Positions 1-7,213 are shown, counted from the first letter of the stretch. The stretch: 8,637 bases of DNA from Chloroflexota bacterium (GCA_005880175.1 VBJR01000178.1:2165-10801); one strand, 5' to 3'. Translations and numbers: made by a program. The notes: generated from the letters alone by a model not told the origin.

Positions 1-195
1 TACGCGTCCACGTACCAGGAGCAGCCCAGGATCGGCCAGATCCTGAAGCCGTTCCGGAGCCTTTTCGACCGCGTCGGCTTCGTGCTCGCGACGGCGGACT
101 CGGCCGAGGAGGCGGTCCGGCGGGCCGAGTCGGCCCGCGACCGCGTCGTGTTCGTGACGACGCCGGTCGGGGAGCGTCAATGCCCCGACTCCTGA
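1..195 (+). CDS. C-terminal end of a probable ATP-grasp ligase (5' partial)
   Basis: The reading frame is open from the first base and ends at TGA 193..195; 64 residues are visible. The segment VGFVLATADSAEEAVRRA matches the closing motif of many ATP-grasp amino-acid ligases and carboxylases, where a strand with a GYV-ATG core is followed by a helix rich in Glu and Ala. The next gene ends with the same kind of element (QGYVIATGVTGAQAQARA), which supports relating the two. The catalytic ATP-grasp domain itself lies outside the window, so the family call rests on this short tail and the substrate cannot be inferred. The gene overlaps the following ATG by 16 bases and is evidently part of the same operon. 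It could instead be another protein with a similar alpha/beta end. Confidence 0.55.
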   Translation, partial: YASTYQEQPRIGQILKPFRSLFDRVGFVLATADSAEEAVRRAESARDRVVFVTTPVGERQCPDS

Positions 196-1397
196 TCCTC
201 GGGGTCCCGGCTTCCGCAGTCGCCAGGGTCGCGGCCCTCCGCGACGGCGGCACCGAGCTGGTAGTCATGGACGGCAAGCCGGCGGATGGCGTGGAGACGA
301 TCGGCGAGGTCGTGCGGGCCGACCTCTCCGACCCGGCCGACTGCCTGCTGACCGCGATGCGGCTGCACGAGCGCGTTCCGCTGGACGGCGTCATGACGCT
401 TACCGAGTGGGCGGTGCCCTCGTGCGCGGCGATCGCACAGGGCCTGCGGCTGCGGGGCAACACGTACGACACCGGGATCAGCCTCAGACGCAAGGACGAG
501 ATGCGCCGCCGCTGGGCGGCGGCGGGCCTCCCGCAGCCGGAGTCGATCGCCGCCGCGTCGTGCGACGAGGCGGCGGAGGCGGCAGGACGCCTCGGGTTCC
601 CGTGCGTGGTGAAGCCGGCCGACGCGTCCGCCAGCGAGGGCGTGAGCCTCGTCGAGGAACTGGCGGGCGTGCCGGCCGCGTACGAGGCCGCCGCTCGCGC
701 CGCCCGGCCCGGCCGGCACGTCCTCGTCGAGGAGTTCGTCAGGGGCGCCGAGGTCAGCGTCGAGACGGTCGTCTGCGACGCGCGCCCGCACGTCGTGGCG
801 GTCACGGCCAAGTCGCTGGGGCCCCTCCCCCGGTTCGTGGAGATCGGCCACCTTGTGCCGGCGCCGTTCGATTCGACGGAGCGGGACGACGTCGTGCGCC
901 TCACGGCGGCGGCGCACGCTGCCCTCGGCTGCCGCTACGGTGTGACACACACCGAGTTCAAGCTCACGGACCGGGGGCCCCGGCTCATCGAGATGGCCGG
1001 CCGGCCGGCCGGGGACAAGATCACCACGCTGGTCCGCCTTGTGTACGGCGTGGAACTGATTGCCGCGGCGGCCGCCGCGGCGATCGGGCTCTTCACGCCG
1101 CCGGCAGATCACGCCGCCAGTGGTGCGGCGGCAATCAGGTTCGTCTGCGCGGCGCCCGGAAGGGTGTCGCGGGTCACCGGTCTGGAGGAGGCGCGCCGGC
1201 TGGTAGGCGTGGAGGCGGTGGAGGTGTCGGCGCGGCCGGGCGACATGGTTCCGCCGCTGCACCGCTCTCAGGATCGTCAGGGGTACGTGATCGCGACCGG
1301 CGTCACGGGCGCGCAGGCGCAGGCGCGAGCGGCGGCGGCGTGCCGGCTCCTGCGCATCGAGACCGCCGCTGCGGACGCCTGGGGGTCGGAGACGTGA
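180..1397 (+). CDS. ATP-grasp domain carboxylate-amine (amino-acid-type) ligase
   Basis: This 405-residue protein has the full layout of an ATP-grasp ligase, a cytoplasmic enzyme family that joins a carboxylate to an amine through an acyl-phosphate at the cost of ATP. Residues 1-95 form the Rossmann-like pre-ATP-grasp domain (LLILG start). KDEMRRRW (105-112) opens the ATP-binding domain. PCVVKPADASASEG (141-154) carries the ATP lysine K145 and the glycine-rich loop. VEEFVRGAEVSVE (183-195) is the adenine-side strand, E259 in THTEFKL and E271 in LIEMAGRPAGD are the expected magnesium ligands, and R275 follows. The metal motif has Ala where Asn is often found, as in carbamoyl-phosphate-synthase-like ligases. 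ATG at 180 is the first in-frame start and overlaps the upstream gene. The substrate is unknown; a dipeptide- or amide-forming role beside a second ATP-grasp gene and a FemAB-like transferase is inference. Confidence 0.88.
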   Translation: MPRLLILGVPASAVARVAALRDGGTELVVMDGKPADGVETIGEVVRADLSDPADCLLTAMRLHERVPLDGVMTLTEWAVPSCAAIAQGLRLRGNTYDTGISLRRKDEMRRRWAAAGLPQPESIAAASCDEAAEAAGRLGFPCVVKPADASASEGVSLVEELAGVPAAYEAAARAARPGRHVLVEEFVRGAEVSVETVVCDARPHVVAVTAKSLGPLPRFVEIGHLVPAPFDSTERDDVVRLTAAAHAALGCRYGVTHTEFKLTDRGPRLIEMAGRPAGDKITTLVRLVYGVELIAAAAAAAIGLFTPPADHAASGAAAIRFVCAAPGRVSRVTGLEEARRLVGVEAVEVSARPGDMVPPLHRSQDRQGYVIATGVTGAQAQARAAAACRLLRIETAAADAWGSET

Positions 1398-2539
1398 GCA
1401 CGCTGACCACGAGGGTTCTGGCGAGCGTCACCGAGATCGCCCCTGCGGAATGGGACCAGCTCGTGTGCGGATCGCCGCTGGGCACGGCCTTCCACACGCA
1501 CGGGTGGCTGCGGGCATACGAGACGGCGGCGCCAGGCGCGTGCCGGCCGATGCACATCGCGGCGTTCGACGGCCGGGACCTGGTGGGGGTGTGTCCGGCC
1601 TTCCTGGTCTCCGACTGCCCCCGCCTGCACGACTACCAGTCGTCGCTGGTGACCCGGCCGGTGCGGTTCGCGGGGCCGGTGGTGCTCGCGCACTCGCTCT
1701 ATGCCTTCTACGGCGGCGTGGTGGTGCGCGGCGCCGACGTCCCCGTCACCGCCGGCCTGGTCGATGCGCTGACGCATGCTGCGAGGGACCAGCGCGCGGC
1801 GGTCGTGGGGTTCGTGAACGTGCCCGAGGAGCAGGGGACGCTGCTGAGCTGCCTGGAGCGGTCCGGCTTCCACCGGGGGTACATCAGCTCGACGAACCGT
1901 CTGGCGATTCGCTGGCCGAGCTATGAGGAGTACCTGCGCCAGCTGCCCACGTACAACAGGCGCCGGAACCTGCGTCGCGAGCGCCGGCGTGGCGAGAGCC
2001 GGGGCCTCCGGTTCACGCTCGGGTTCGAGGGCGTGGACTGGGACCATGTGGCGGAGCTGGCGAACTGGCCGTTCTCGCGCCACGGCACCGGCGCGGTGCC
2101 GCACTTCACCGCGCGCTATCTGGAGGCGAACGCGCCGGGGCGGTCCTCGTGCGACTCGGACATGATGGTGGCCAGGGACGCGTCGGGGCGGCCGATCGGC
2201 TACGCGCTGTCGCTCCGCCACGGCGGCACGCTGTTCGGGTGGGTGATGGGCCTGGACTACGACGCCATGTCCGAGTACAACCAGAACCACGGCTACTACC
2301 ACCAGCTGATCGAGTACGCGATCCGGCACGGGCTCGAGACGATCGACACGGGCCGCGGCGCGTACCAGTTCAAGGTCCGCTATGGCTTCACCCAACACCC
2401 GCTCCAGCTGGCGATGCGCGGGCTGTCGGCCGACGTGGACGACACGGTGAGAGGCTGGGTGGCGGACATCGCCCGCAACGCCTGGCACCGGTTCGAGACG
2501 AAGATGGCCAGGGCGCAGGCTGGCGGCGGGAGAGACTGA
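1394..2539 (+). CDS. FemAB/GNAT-like acyl- or aminoacyltransferase
   Basis: The 381-residue product has the two-lobed GNAT arrangement of the FemAB-like / BioF2-like acetyltransferase group, whose members transfer acyl or aminoacyl groups to amines in cell-wall, polysaccharide and natural-product precursors. The N-terminal lobe opens with the typical EWDQL...F.THGWL element (about 19-40) and has the LVGVCPAFL strand (63-71). A basic stretch at 189-200 (RRRNLRRERRRG) resembles the segment before the second lobe. The second lobe has GRPIGYALSLRHGGTLFGWV (265-284), a YYHQLIEYAI helix (301-310) and the diagnostic DTGRGAYQFKVRYGF segment (318-332). The GTG start at 1394 overlaps the upstream TGA as GTGA, and a G-rich stretch at 1381..1391 can serve as ribosome binding site. 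The donor (acyl-CoA or aminoacyl-tRNA) and acceptor cannot be read from the sequence. Confidence 0.78.
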   Translation: MSTLTTRVLASVTEIAPAEWDQLVCGSPLGTAFHTHGWLRAYETAAPGACRPMHIAAFDGRDLVGVCPAFLVSDCPRLHDYQSSLVTRPVRFAGPVVLAHSLYAFYGGVVVRGADVPVTAGLVDALTHAARDQRAAVVGFVNVPEEQGTLLSCLERSGFHRGYISSTNRLAIRWPSYEEYLRQLPTYNRRRNLRRERRRGESRGLRFTLGFEGVDWDHVAELANWPFSRHGTGAVPHFTARYLEANAPGRSSCDSDMMVARDASGRPIGYALSLRHGGTLFGWVMGLDYDAMSEYNQNHGYYHQLIEYAIRHGLETIDTGRGAYQFKVRYGFTQHPLQLAMRGLSADVDDTVRGWVADIARNAWHRFETKMARAQAGGGRD

Positions 2540-3721
2540 GTGGCCGCCTCCCGCCGTCGCGCCATCGGCGTGGTGATGGGCCTCGGGTTCCTCGTCGTGA
2601 TGGGCTCGGACGCCGTGGCGCCCGTCCTCGCGCTCAGCGCACGCGGGATGGGCGCGTCGAGCGTTGAGGTCGGTCTGCTGTTCGCCAGCCTCTACGGGGT
2701 CCGATTCGTCATCGGCCCGATCGTCGGGTGGCTCAGTGATCGCGTCGGGCTGCGCTGGACGCTCACATGCTGCCTGGTCGTAGGGCCGCTGGTGCCCCTC
2801 GCGTACGCGCTCGCTCCCACGTTCGGATGGCTGGTCGCCGGCAGGCTGCTGAGCGGTGTCGTCTCGTCGGCCTTCTCCCCGATCGTGATCGCGTACCTCG
2901 GCGTCGTGACCCGGCCCGGCCAGGAGGGGAGGGTGACGGGGACGTACAACTGCGTGACATGGCTGGGGTCGTCCCTCGGCGTCCTCGCCAGCGGGCTCGT
3001 CGCCGATCGATTCGGGCTGCGCGCCCCCTACCTGCTGTTCTTCCTGCTCGCCGTGGTCGGGACCGGCGTCGTATTCCTGGTCCCCGACGAGCGCCGGATG
3101 GGCGGCCAGGCCCGCGCCGGCGAGGACGGCCACACCCCCACCGGGCCGGCGGGCCTCGCCCCGGCCGATGCGACGCTGTTAGTCGCCAACCTCGCCTGCT
3201 ACACGAACCTCGCGGCGCTGATGTCGTTCTTCCCGTTGTTCGGCGTCGCGCGAGGCTACTCGCTGGCGGAGATCGGGATCTTCATGAGCGTGCTGGGAGC
3301 GGCCGCGGCGAGCCTGCAGCTGGTCTTCGGGAGGCTGAGCGATCGCGTCGCGACGGAGTGGCTGACGCTGGCGGGGGCGGCGGTGCTCTGCACCGGGTAC
3401 GCGGCGTTGATGCTCTTCACACCGTTCCCGGCCGCGCTGGGCGCCGCGGTGACTCTGGCGCTCGGCCTGGCCGCGATGCAGGCGTCGCTCACGACCGCGG
3501 CCGTCGTGACCGGTCGTCAGCGGAGCCTCGGGGCCTTCATGGGCTTCTTCTACTCGTCGCAAGCGCTCGGCAGGATGTCCGGCCCCGTTGTGTCCGGCTT
3601 GCTGGCCGCCGGCGGCAGTTACTCGGCGGTGTTCGCGCCTGCGGCCGTCCTCGCCCTGCTCGCGAGCATAGCTGCGAAGGCCACGGCGCGAACCCGGACG
3701 CATCAGGAGGTGCCCGCATAG
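2540..3721 (+). CDS. Major facilitator superfamily (MFS) transporter
   Basis: The product is a 393-residue integral membrane protein, the usual size for a 12-helix MFS carrier driven by an ion gradient. Hydrophobic spans alternate with short charged loops. MFS motif A is clear between helices 2 and 3 (GWLSDRVGLRW, 63-73) and recurs in reduced form in the second half (GRLSDRV, 264-270). GLVADRFG (152-159) is a further MFS loop signature. A charged cytoplasmic-type loop at about 183-210 separates the two six-helix bundles. The GTG start directly abuts the upstream TGA and is preceded by GGGAG at 2528..2532. The stop shares one base with the next GTG. Transport direction is unknown: export of the operon product or uptake of its sugar are both possible. 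The sequence looks more like the drug/metabolite-type MFS proteins than dedicated sugar symporters, but this is a weak impression. Confidence 0.9.
   Translation: MAASRRRAIGVVMGLGFLVVMGSDAVAPVLALSARGMGASSVEVGLLFASLYGVRFVIGPIVGWLSDRVGLRWTLTCCLVVGPLVPLAYALAPTFGWLVAGRLLSGVVSSAFSPIVIAYLGVVTRPGQEGRVTGTYNCVTWLGSSLGVLASGLVADRFGLRAPYLLFFLLAVVGTGVVFLVPDERRMGGQARAGEDGHTPTGPAGLAPADATLLVANLACYTNLAALMSFFPLFGVARGYSLAEIGIFMSVLGAAAASLQLVFGRLSDRVATEWLTLAGAAVLCTGYAALMLFTPFPAALGAAVTLALGLAAMQASLTTAAVVTGRQRSLGAFMGFFYSSQALGRMSGPVVSGLLAAGGSYSAVFAPAAVLALLASIAAKATARTRTHQEVPA
3705..3712 (+). promoter_or_regulatory. Strong Shine-Dalgarno that fixes the GTG start of the transketolase N-subunit
   Basis: AGGAGGTG lies inside the last codons of the MFS gene, eight bases before GTG 3721. 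It is the best ribosome binding site in the operon and decides this start, which overlaps the MFS stop by one base (TAGTG). The transketolase pair may therefore be translated more strongly than the genes before it. Confidence 0.75.
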
Positions 3722-4572
3722 TGTTCTCAACCGCCGTCTCGCTCGAACGTGCGGCCGCTCAGATCCGGCGCGACGTGATCGTCCAGACCGTCGTGGCTCG
3801 GAGCGGACACCCCGGCGGTGCGCTGGGCATCGCCGACATCGTCGCGGCGCTGTACTTCGGCTACCTGCGGCACGATCCGTCGAACCCGGAGTGGGAGGAC
3901 CGCGACCGCTTCGTCCTCAGCAACGGCCACTGCTGCGCCGCGCTGTACTCGGCCCTGGCCCGATCCGGCTACTTCCCCGCCGAGGAGTTGCTGACGTTCC
4001 GGTCGATCGGAGGACGGTTGCAGGGCCACCCCGCGCGGGTCGACCTGCCCGGCGTCGAGACGTCAGCGGGACCGCTGGGCCAGGGCCTATCGGTGGCCAT
4101 CGGCATGGCGCTCGCCGCGCGGCTGCGGACCTCGGACGCTCGCGCCTGCTGCTTGCTCGGAGACGGGGAGCTCCAGGAGGGGCAGGTCTGGGAGGCAGCG
4201 ATGACCGCCGCGCACTACCGGCTCGACCGCATGTGCGCGATCGTGAGCGATAACGGGCTCCAGATCGACGGGCCCACGCGGCTCGTGAAGGACGTGGCCC
4301 CAATCGCACGGCGGTTCGAGGCGTTCGGCTGGAGCGTCGTGGAGATCGACGGGCACGACCTGGATGCGATTCAGCGCGCCCTCGACCAGTTCCACGCCAC
4401 GACCGGCCGTCCCACGGCGATCGTGGCCACGACGACGATGGGCAAGGGCGTCGCCTTCATGGAAGGGCAGGCCCGCTGGCACGGCAAGCCGCCATCCGAG
4501 CCTGAGGCGCTCGACGCACTCGAGCAGCTCCCGGTCGGGTTCGCCCCGGACCTGTGGGGGACCGAACGATGA
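3721..4572 (+). CDS. Transketolase, N-terminal (TPP-binding) subunit
   Basis: This 283-residue protein is the first half of a split transketolase, which moves a two-carbon ketol unit from a ketose to an aldose using thiamine diphosphate. Visible hallmarks are SGHPGG (28-33, H30), the LSNGH segment (67-71, H70), GHP (102-104), the SAGPLGQGLS loop (115-124) and the TPP/Mg motif GDGELQEGQVWEA (147-159) ending in N178 of DNGLQIDG. WHGKPP (253-258) is the usual closing motif of split transketolase N-subunits. The active enzyme should form with the next gene product as a heterotetramer. Departures from common sequences are NGH instead of KGH, and SDN instead of D-x-N after the TPP motif; the key metal residues remain. 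Stand-alone split pairs occur both in central metabolism and in biosynthetic clusters (for example Rif15A/B of rifamycin). The surrounding genes favour a dedicated role, which is inference. Confidence 0.93.
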   Translation: MFSTAVSLERAAAQIRRDVIVQTVVARSGHPGGALGIADIVAALYFGYLRHDPSNPEWEDRDRFVLSNGHCCAALYSALARSGYFPAEELLTFRSIGGRLQGHPARVDLPGVETSAGPLGQGLSVAIGMALAARLRTSDARACCLLGDGELQEGQVWEAAMTAAHYRLDRMCAIVSDNGLQIDGPTRLVKDVAPIARRFEAFGWSVVEIDGHDLDAIQRALDQFHATTGRPTAIVATTTMGKGVAFMEGQARWHGKPPSEPEALDALEQLPVGFAPDLWGTER

Positions 4573-5519
4573 GCGCGACCGGTGACTGGAAGCCCGGCGA
4601 TTCGCGCACGATCCGCGACGGCTTCGGGCAGGCGATCGTAGAGTTGGCAGAGCGCGACGAGCGGATCGTGGCACTGACCGCCGACCTGTCGGAGGCCCTG
4701 CGCGTCCATCAGTTCGCGGAGCGCTACCCATCGCGTTTCTTCCAGATGGGCATCGCCGAGCAGGACATGATCGGCGTGGCGGCCGGGCTGGCGTTGTCGG
4801 GGTTCGTCCCGTTCGCTACGACGTTCGCCATCTTTGCGACGAGCCGGGCCAACGAGCAGGTGCGGTTGGCGGTGGCCTACAACCGGGCGAACGTCAAGAT
4901 CGTCGGCGCGCTGGCCGGCCTCCATGCAGGTGAGGACGGCGCGACTCACCAGGCGCTTGAGGACATCGCCGCCATGCGCGCGCTGCCGGGCATGACGATC
5001 GTGTCGCCGGCCGACGCGCGCCAGGCGGCCCGGGCGACCGAGGCGGCCGCGGCGATGGACGGACCGGTCTACCTGCGTTTGGCCCGAACCCCGACGCGGA
5101 TCGTCACCGACGAGAGTTCGCCGTTCGAGCTGGGGAAGGCGAACGTGCTGCGTGAGGGCCGCGACGTGACGCTGGTCGCGACCGGTCCGGCAGTGCCCCT
5201 GGCCCTCGACGCCGCCGATCGGCTGGAGGAGTCGGGCGTGGGTGCCCGCGTGATCGATATGCACACGATCAAGCCGCTGGACGAAGCCCGGCTGGTCGAG
5301 GCCGCCCGATTCACCGGAGCGTTCGTGACCGTCGAGGACCACTCCGTGATCGGCGGCCTTGGCGGTGCCGTCTGCGAGGCGCTGGCGCGCACGGCGCCTG
5401 CGCCGATCGAGGTGGTGGGGGTCGCCGACACCTTCGGCGAGTCTGGCCGGCCCGACGAGCTGTGGCGCAAGTACGGGCTGACGGTGGAGGCGGTGGTGGG
5501 CAAGTCACCATTCGCGTGA
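4569..5519 (+). CDS. Transketolase, C-terminal (pyrimidine-binding) subunit
   Basis: The 316-residue product is the partner of the preceding gene and supplies the pyrimidine-binding and C-terminal domains. RDGFGQAI (16-23) starts the pyrimidine domain. FFQMGIAEQDMIGVAAGLA (57-75) contains the catalytic glutamate E64 that activates the TPP aminopyrimidine. GLHAGEDGATHQALEDIA (117-134) is the signature loop of this subunit, followed by ALPGMTIVSPAD (138-149). The C-terminal domain begins near 190 and keeps VTVEDHSVIGGLG (253-265). I chose ATG 4569, which overlaps the preceding TGA as ATGA and has GGGGG at 4556..4560 eight bases upstream. A GTG at 4554 in the same frame would add five residues and is less likely. 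Length and motifs are complete. It could be confused with 1-deoxyxylulose-5-phosphate synthase, but that enzyme is a single chain of about twice the length. Confidence 0.93.
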   Translation: MSATGDWKPGDSRTIRDGFGQAIVELAERDERIVALTADLSEALRVHQFAERYPSRFFQMGIAEQDMIGVAAGLALSGFVPFATTFAIFATSRANEQVRLAVAYNRANVKIVGALAGLHAGEDGATHQALEDIAAMRALPGMTIVSPADARQAARATEAAAAMDGPVYLRLARTPTRIVTDESSPFELGKANVLREGRDVTLVATGPAVPLALDAADRLEESGVGARVIDMHTIKPLDEARLVEAARFTGAFVTVEDHSVIGGLGGAVCEALARTAPAPIEVVGVADTFGESGRPDELWRKYGLTVEAVVGKSPFA

Positions 5520-6286
5520 AGCGGAAGAACCTCGACGAGCGTCTGCCGTTCGCGTCGAGCCAGGGCCTCGGCCTGGAGATCCTGGACCTGACAGACCCCG
5601 GCGTCGTCCACGACGACTGGCAGGGAATGCTCCGGACCTATCGCGACGCGCTCCAGGGATTCCGCGGGCGGCGGTCGATCCACGGCCCATTCTTCGACAT
5701 GTACCTGAACAGCGCCGATCCCGAGGTGCGACGCGTCGCCGAGCGCGCCTACGACCGGACGCTTCGAGTTGCCGAGGAGCTCGCCGCCGACGACGTGATC
5801 TTCCACTCGAACCTGCTGCCCATGATCAAGGAGGACGTGTACGTGGAGGGCTGGGTGAACCGCCACGTAGAGTTCTGGAGGGCCGCAGTGGAGGGCACTA
5901 CCCTGACGATCGCCCTCGAGAACCTCTGGGACCCGGTGCCGGAGCTGCTCGCGCGGGTTGTGGACGGCGTGGGCTCAGCGAGGTTCGGGTTGTGTCTGGA
6001 CATCGGCCACTGCTTCAACCACTCTCCGGTCCCTGCCGTGGACTGGATCCGCGCGCTGCGGGACCGGATCAAGATGGTGCACGTCAGCGACAGCAACGGC
6101 AGGGACGAGACGCCGCTGGCGGTCCGGAAGGGCGCGATCCCCTGGGATCCGATCTGCGAGGCGCTCGCGACCGAGTGCGGCCAGCCGGACGTCGGGCTGG
6201 AGGTGGAGAGCCTCGCCGAGATGACCGAGAGCCTCGACCGGATGCGGCAGGACGGCCTGTATCCGTTCCAGCCGACGCGAGCGTAG
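5516..6286 (+). CDS. TIM-barrel sugar (phosphate) isomerase/epimerase
   Basis: This 256-residue protein belongs to the xylose-isomerase-like TIM-barrel superfamily (AP_endonuc_2 fold), whose members interconvert aldoses and ketoses or epimerise ketoses at a divalent metal. The barrel strands carry the expected polar residues: GLEILDL (E21), SIHGPF (H56), VIFHSN (H97), TIALENLWD (E135), GLCLDIGHCF (D162, H165), KMVHVSDS (H189) and GLEVES (E229/E231). E135, D162, H189 and the last glutamate are the probable metal ligands by family analogy. The start is taken at GTG 5516, which overlaps the preceding stop as GTGA; an upstream GTG at 5462 would bury 18 codons in the transketolase gene and add a poly-Gly stretch without family likeness. 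No clear Shine-Dalgarno is seen, so translational coupling is likely. Placed between a transketolase and a kinase, it probably makes or reshapes the keto-sugar they use. The exact substrate is unknown. Confidence 0.85.
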   Translation: MKRKNLDERLPFASSQGLGLEILDLTDPGVVHDDWQGMLRTYRDALQGFRGRRSIHGPFFDMYLNSADPEVRRVAERAYDRTLRVAEELAADDVIFHSNLLPMIKEDVYVEGWVNRHVEFWRAAVEGTTLTIALENLWDPVPELLARVVDGVGSARFGLCLDIGHCFNHSPVPAVDWIRALRDRIKMVHVSDSNGRDETPLAVRKGAIPWDPICEALATECGQPDVGLEVESLAEMTESLDRMRQDGLYPFQPTRA

Positions 6287-6291
6287 ACCCG

Positions 6292-7182
6292 GTGACGGCC
6301 GCGCGGACCGGCAGCGTGATCGCGCTGGGTTACGCGTGCCTCGACCACCGGTTCTGGGTCGAGCAGTTCCCTCCCGCCCGGCCGCGGACAAGGGCGACGT
6401 CGCACCGCACCGCCATCGGCGGCCCGGCGGCGGTCGGCGCGGTCGCCGTCGTCCGGCTGGGCGGCGCTGCGTCGCTGGTCGCGCGGGTGGGCGACGACAT
6501 GGAGGGCGCGCGCCTCGCCGCGCTGCTCGGTCAGGAGGGCGTTGACGTCGGGCACGTCCGCGCGTTCACGGGCGCGCAGACCCCGGCGAGCGCCATCCTG
6601 GTCACGCCCGACGGCGATCGTCACATCTTCGCCCACCACGGCGAGGGCCTACCCGAGGCGGACGACTGGGTGGCGCCCGATCTCGTCGAACGAGCCGATG
6701 TGGTGCTCCTGGACCACACATGGCCGGCCGGCGCCACAGGCCTGGCCGAACGGGCCCGCCGGCGGGGCCTGCCCGTAGTCCTGGACCTACACCGCGCCAC
6801 CGAGACGGCCTGGCGCCTGGCATCGCTCGCGACCCATGTGATCGGCGACCAGGAGCTGGCGGCGGGTGGCGGCGGCGTGGAGCGTACGCTGGCCGCCATC
6901 CGCCGCGCCGGCGCCTGGGGCGCAGTGACGCTCGGGGCCGCAGGCATCGCGTTCGACGGCGGTCACATGGCTGCGGCCCTCGTGCAGGCGCGTGACACCA
7001 CGGGCGCTGGCGACGTGCTCCACGGCGCATTCGCGCTCGGGCTCGCGGAAGGCCGTTCGGAATCTGAGGCCCTGGGGTTCGCGTCGGCCGCCGCGACGGA
7101 GCACTGCCGCCAGGGAGCCGTGCCGCGGCGGGCCGACGTCGATCGCGCGGTCGGGGTCAGGGCCTCCACAGAGACCACATGA
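6292..7182 (+). CDS. PfkB-family sugar kinase, sulfofructose-kinase (YihV)-like branch
   Basis: The 296-residue product is a ribokinase/PfkB-type kinase that phosphorylates a sugar or ketose hydroxyl with ATP. The substrate-binding N-terminal part shows VIALGYACLDHRF (9-21), GGPAAVGAVAVVRLG (43-57) and ARVGDDMEG (64-72). The C-terminal PfkB signature DTTGAGDVLHGA (235-246) holds the catalytic base D241 and the anion hole. From memory, the GGPAA-x-x-AVA-x-x-RLG pattern, the DVVLLDHTW segment (136-144), VLDLHRAT (163-170) and the HGA ending after the signature resemble E. coli sulfofructose kinase YihV more than ribokinase or fructokinase. I cannot run the alignment. The Asn of the common GG-x-AAN motif is absent, as I recall it is in YihV. 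GTG 6292 follows the isomerase stop by five bases and has no Shine-Dalgarno; GTG 6316 is the alternative start. This is the last gene of the operon. Confidence 0.88.
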   Translation: MTAARTGSVIALGYACLDHRFWVEQFPPARPRTRATSHRTAIGGPAAVGAVAVVRLGGAASLVARVGDDMEGARLAALLGQEGVDVGHVRAFTGAQTPASAILVTPDGDRHIFAHHGEGLPEADDWVAPDLVERADVVLLDHTWPAGATGLAERARRRGLPVVLDLHRATETAWRLASLATHVIGDQELAAGGGGVERTLAAIRRAGAWGAVTLGAAGIAFDGGHMAAALVQARDTTGAGDVLHGAFALGLAEGRSESEALGFASAAATEHCRQGAVPRRADVDRAVGVRASTETT

Positions 7183-7213
7183 GGCGCGGGAGCGCATCGG
7201 TGCGGCGCGCCTC
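7181..7213 (+). terminator. Hairpin at the end of the sugar operon, candidate terminator
   Basis: GAGGCGCG (7181..7188) pairs perfectly with CGCGCCTC (7206..7213). Inside, CGCA (7193..7196) pairs with TGCG (7201..7204) around a TCGG loop. The structure begins in the kinase stop codon, the usual place for a terminator, and the next 500 bases have no gene. There is no T-run after it, so it could be a GC-rich, tract-less terminator or only a stabilising 3' structure. Confidence 0.45.

Noticed and set aside
407..1393. Upstream extension of the FemAB-like gene frame inside the ATP-grasp gene
   Set aside because: The extension is low-complexity Arg/Gly sequence out of frame with a well-supported ligase. 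The transferase likeness begins at GTG 1394.
1277..3133. Long minus-strand open frame of 618 codons across the ATP-grasp, transferase and MFS genes
   Set aside because: Its translation is rich in Arg, His, Pro and Ala with no domain, and it opposes three genes with clear family motifs. GC-rich DNA commonly leaves such antisense frames open.
2767..3720. Upstream extension of the transketolase N-subunit frame inside the MFS gene
   Set aside because: It is a shadow of the MFS coding sequence; the Shine-Dalgarno at 3705 and the family start place the beginning at 3721.
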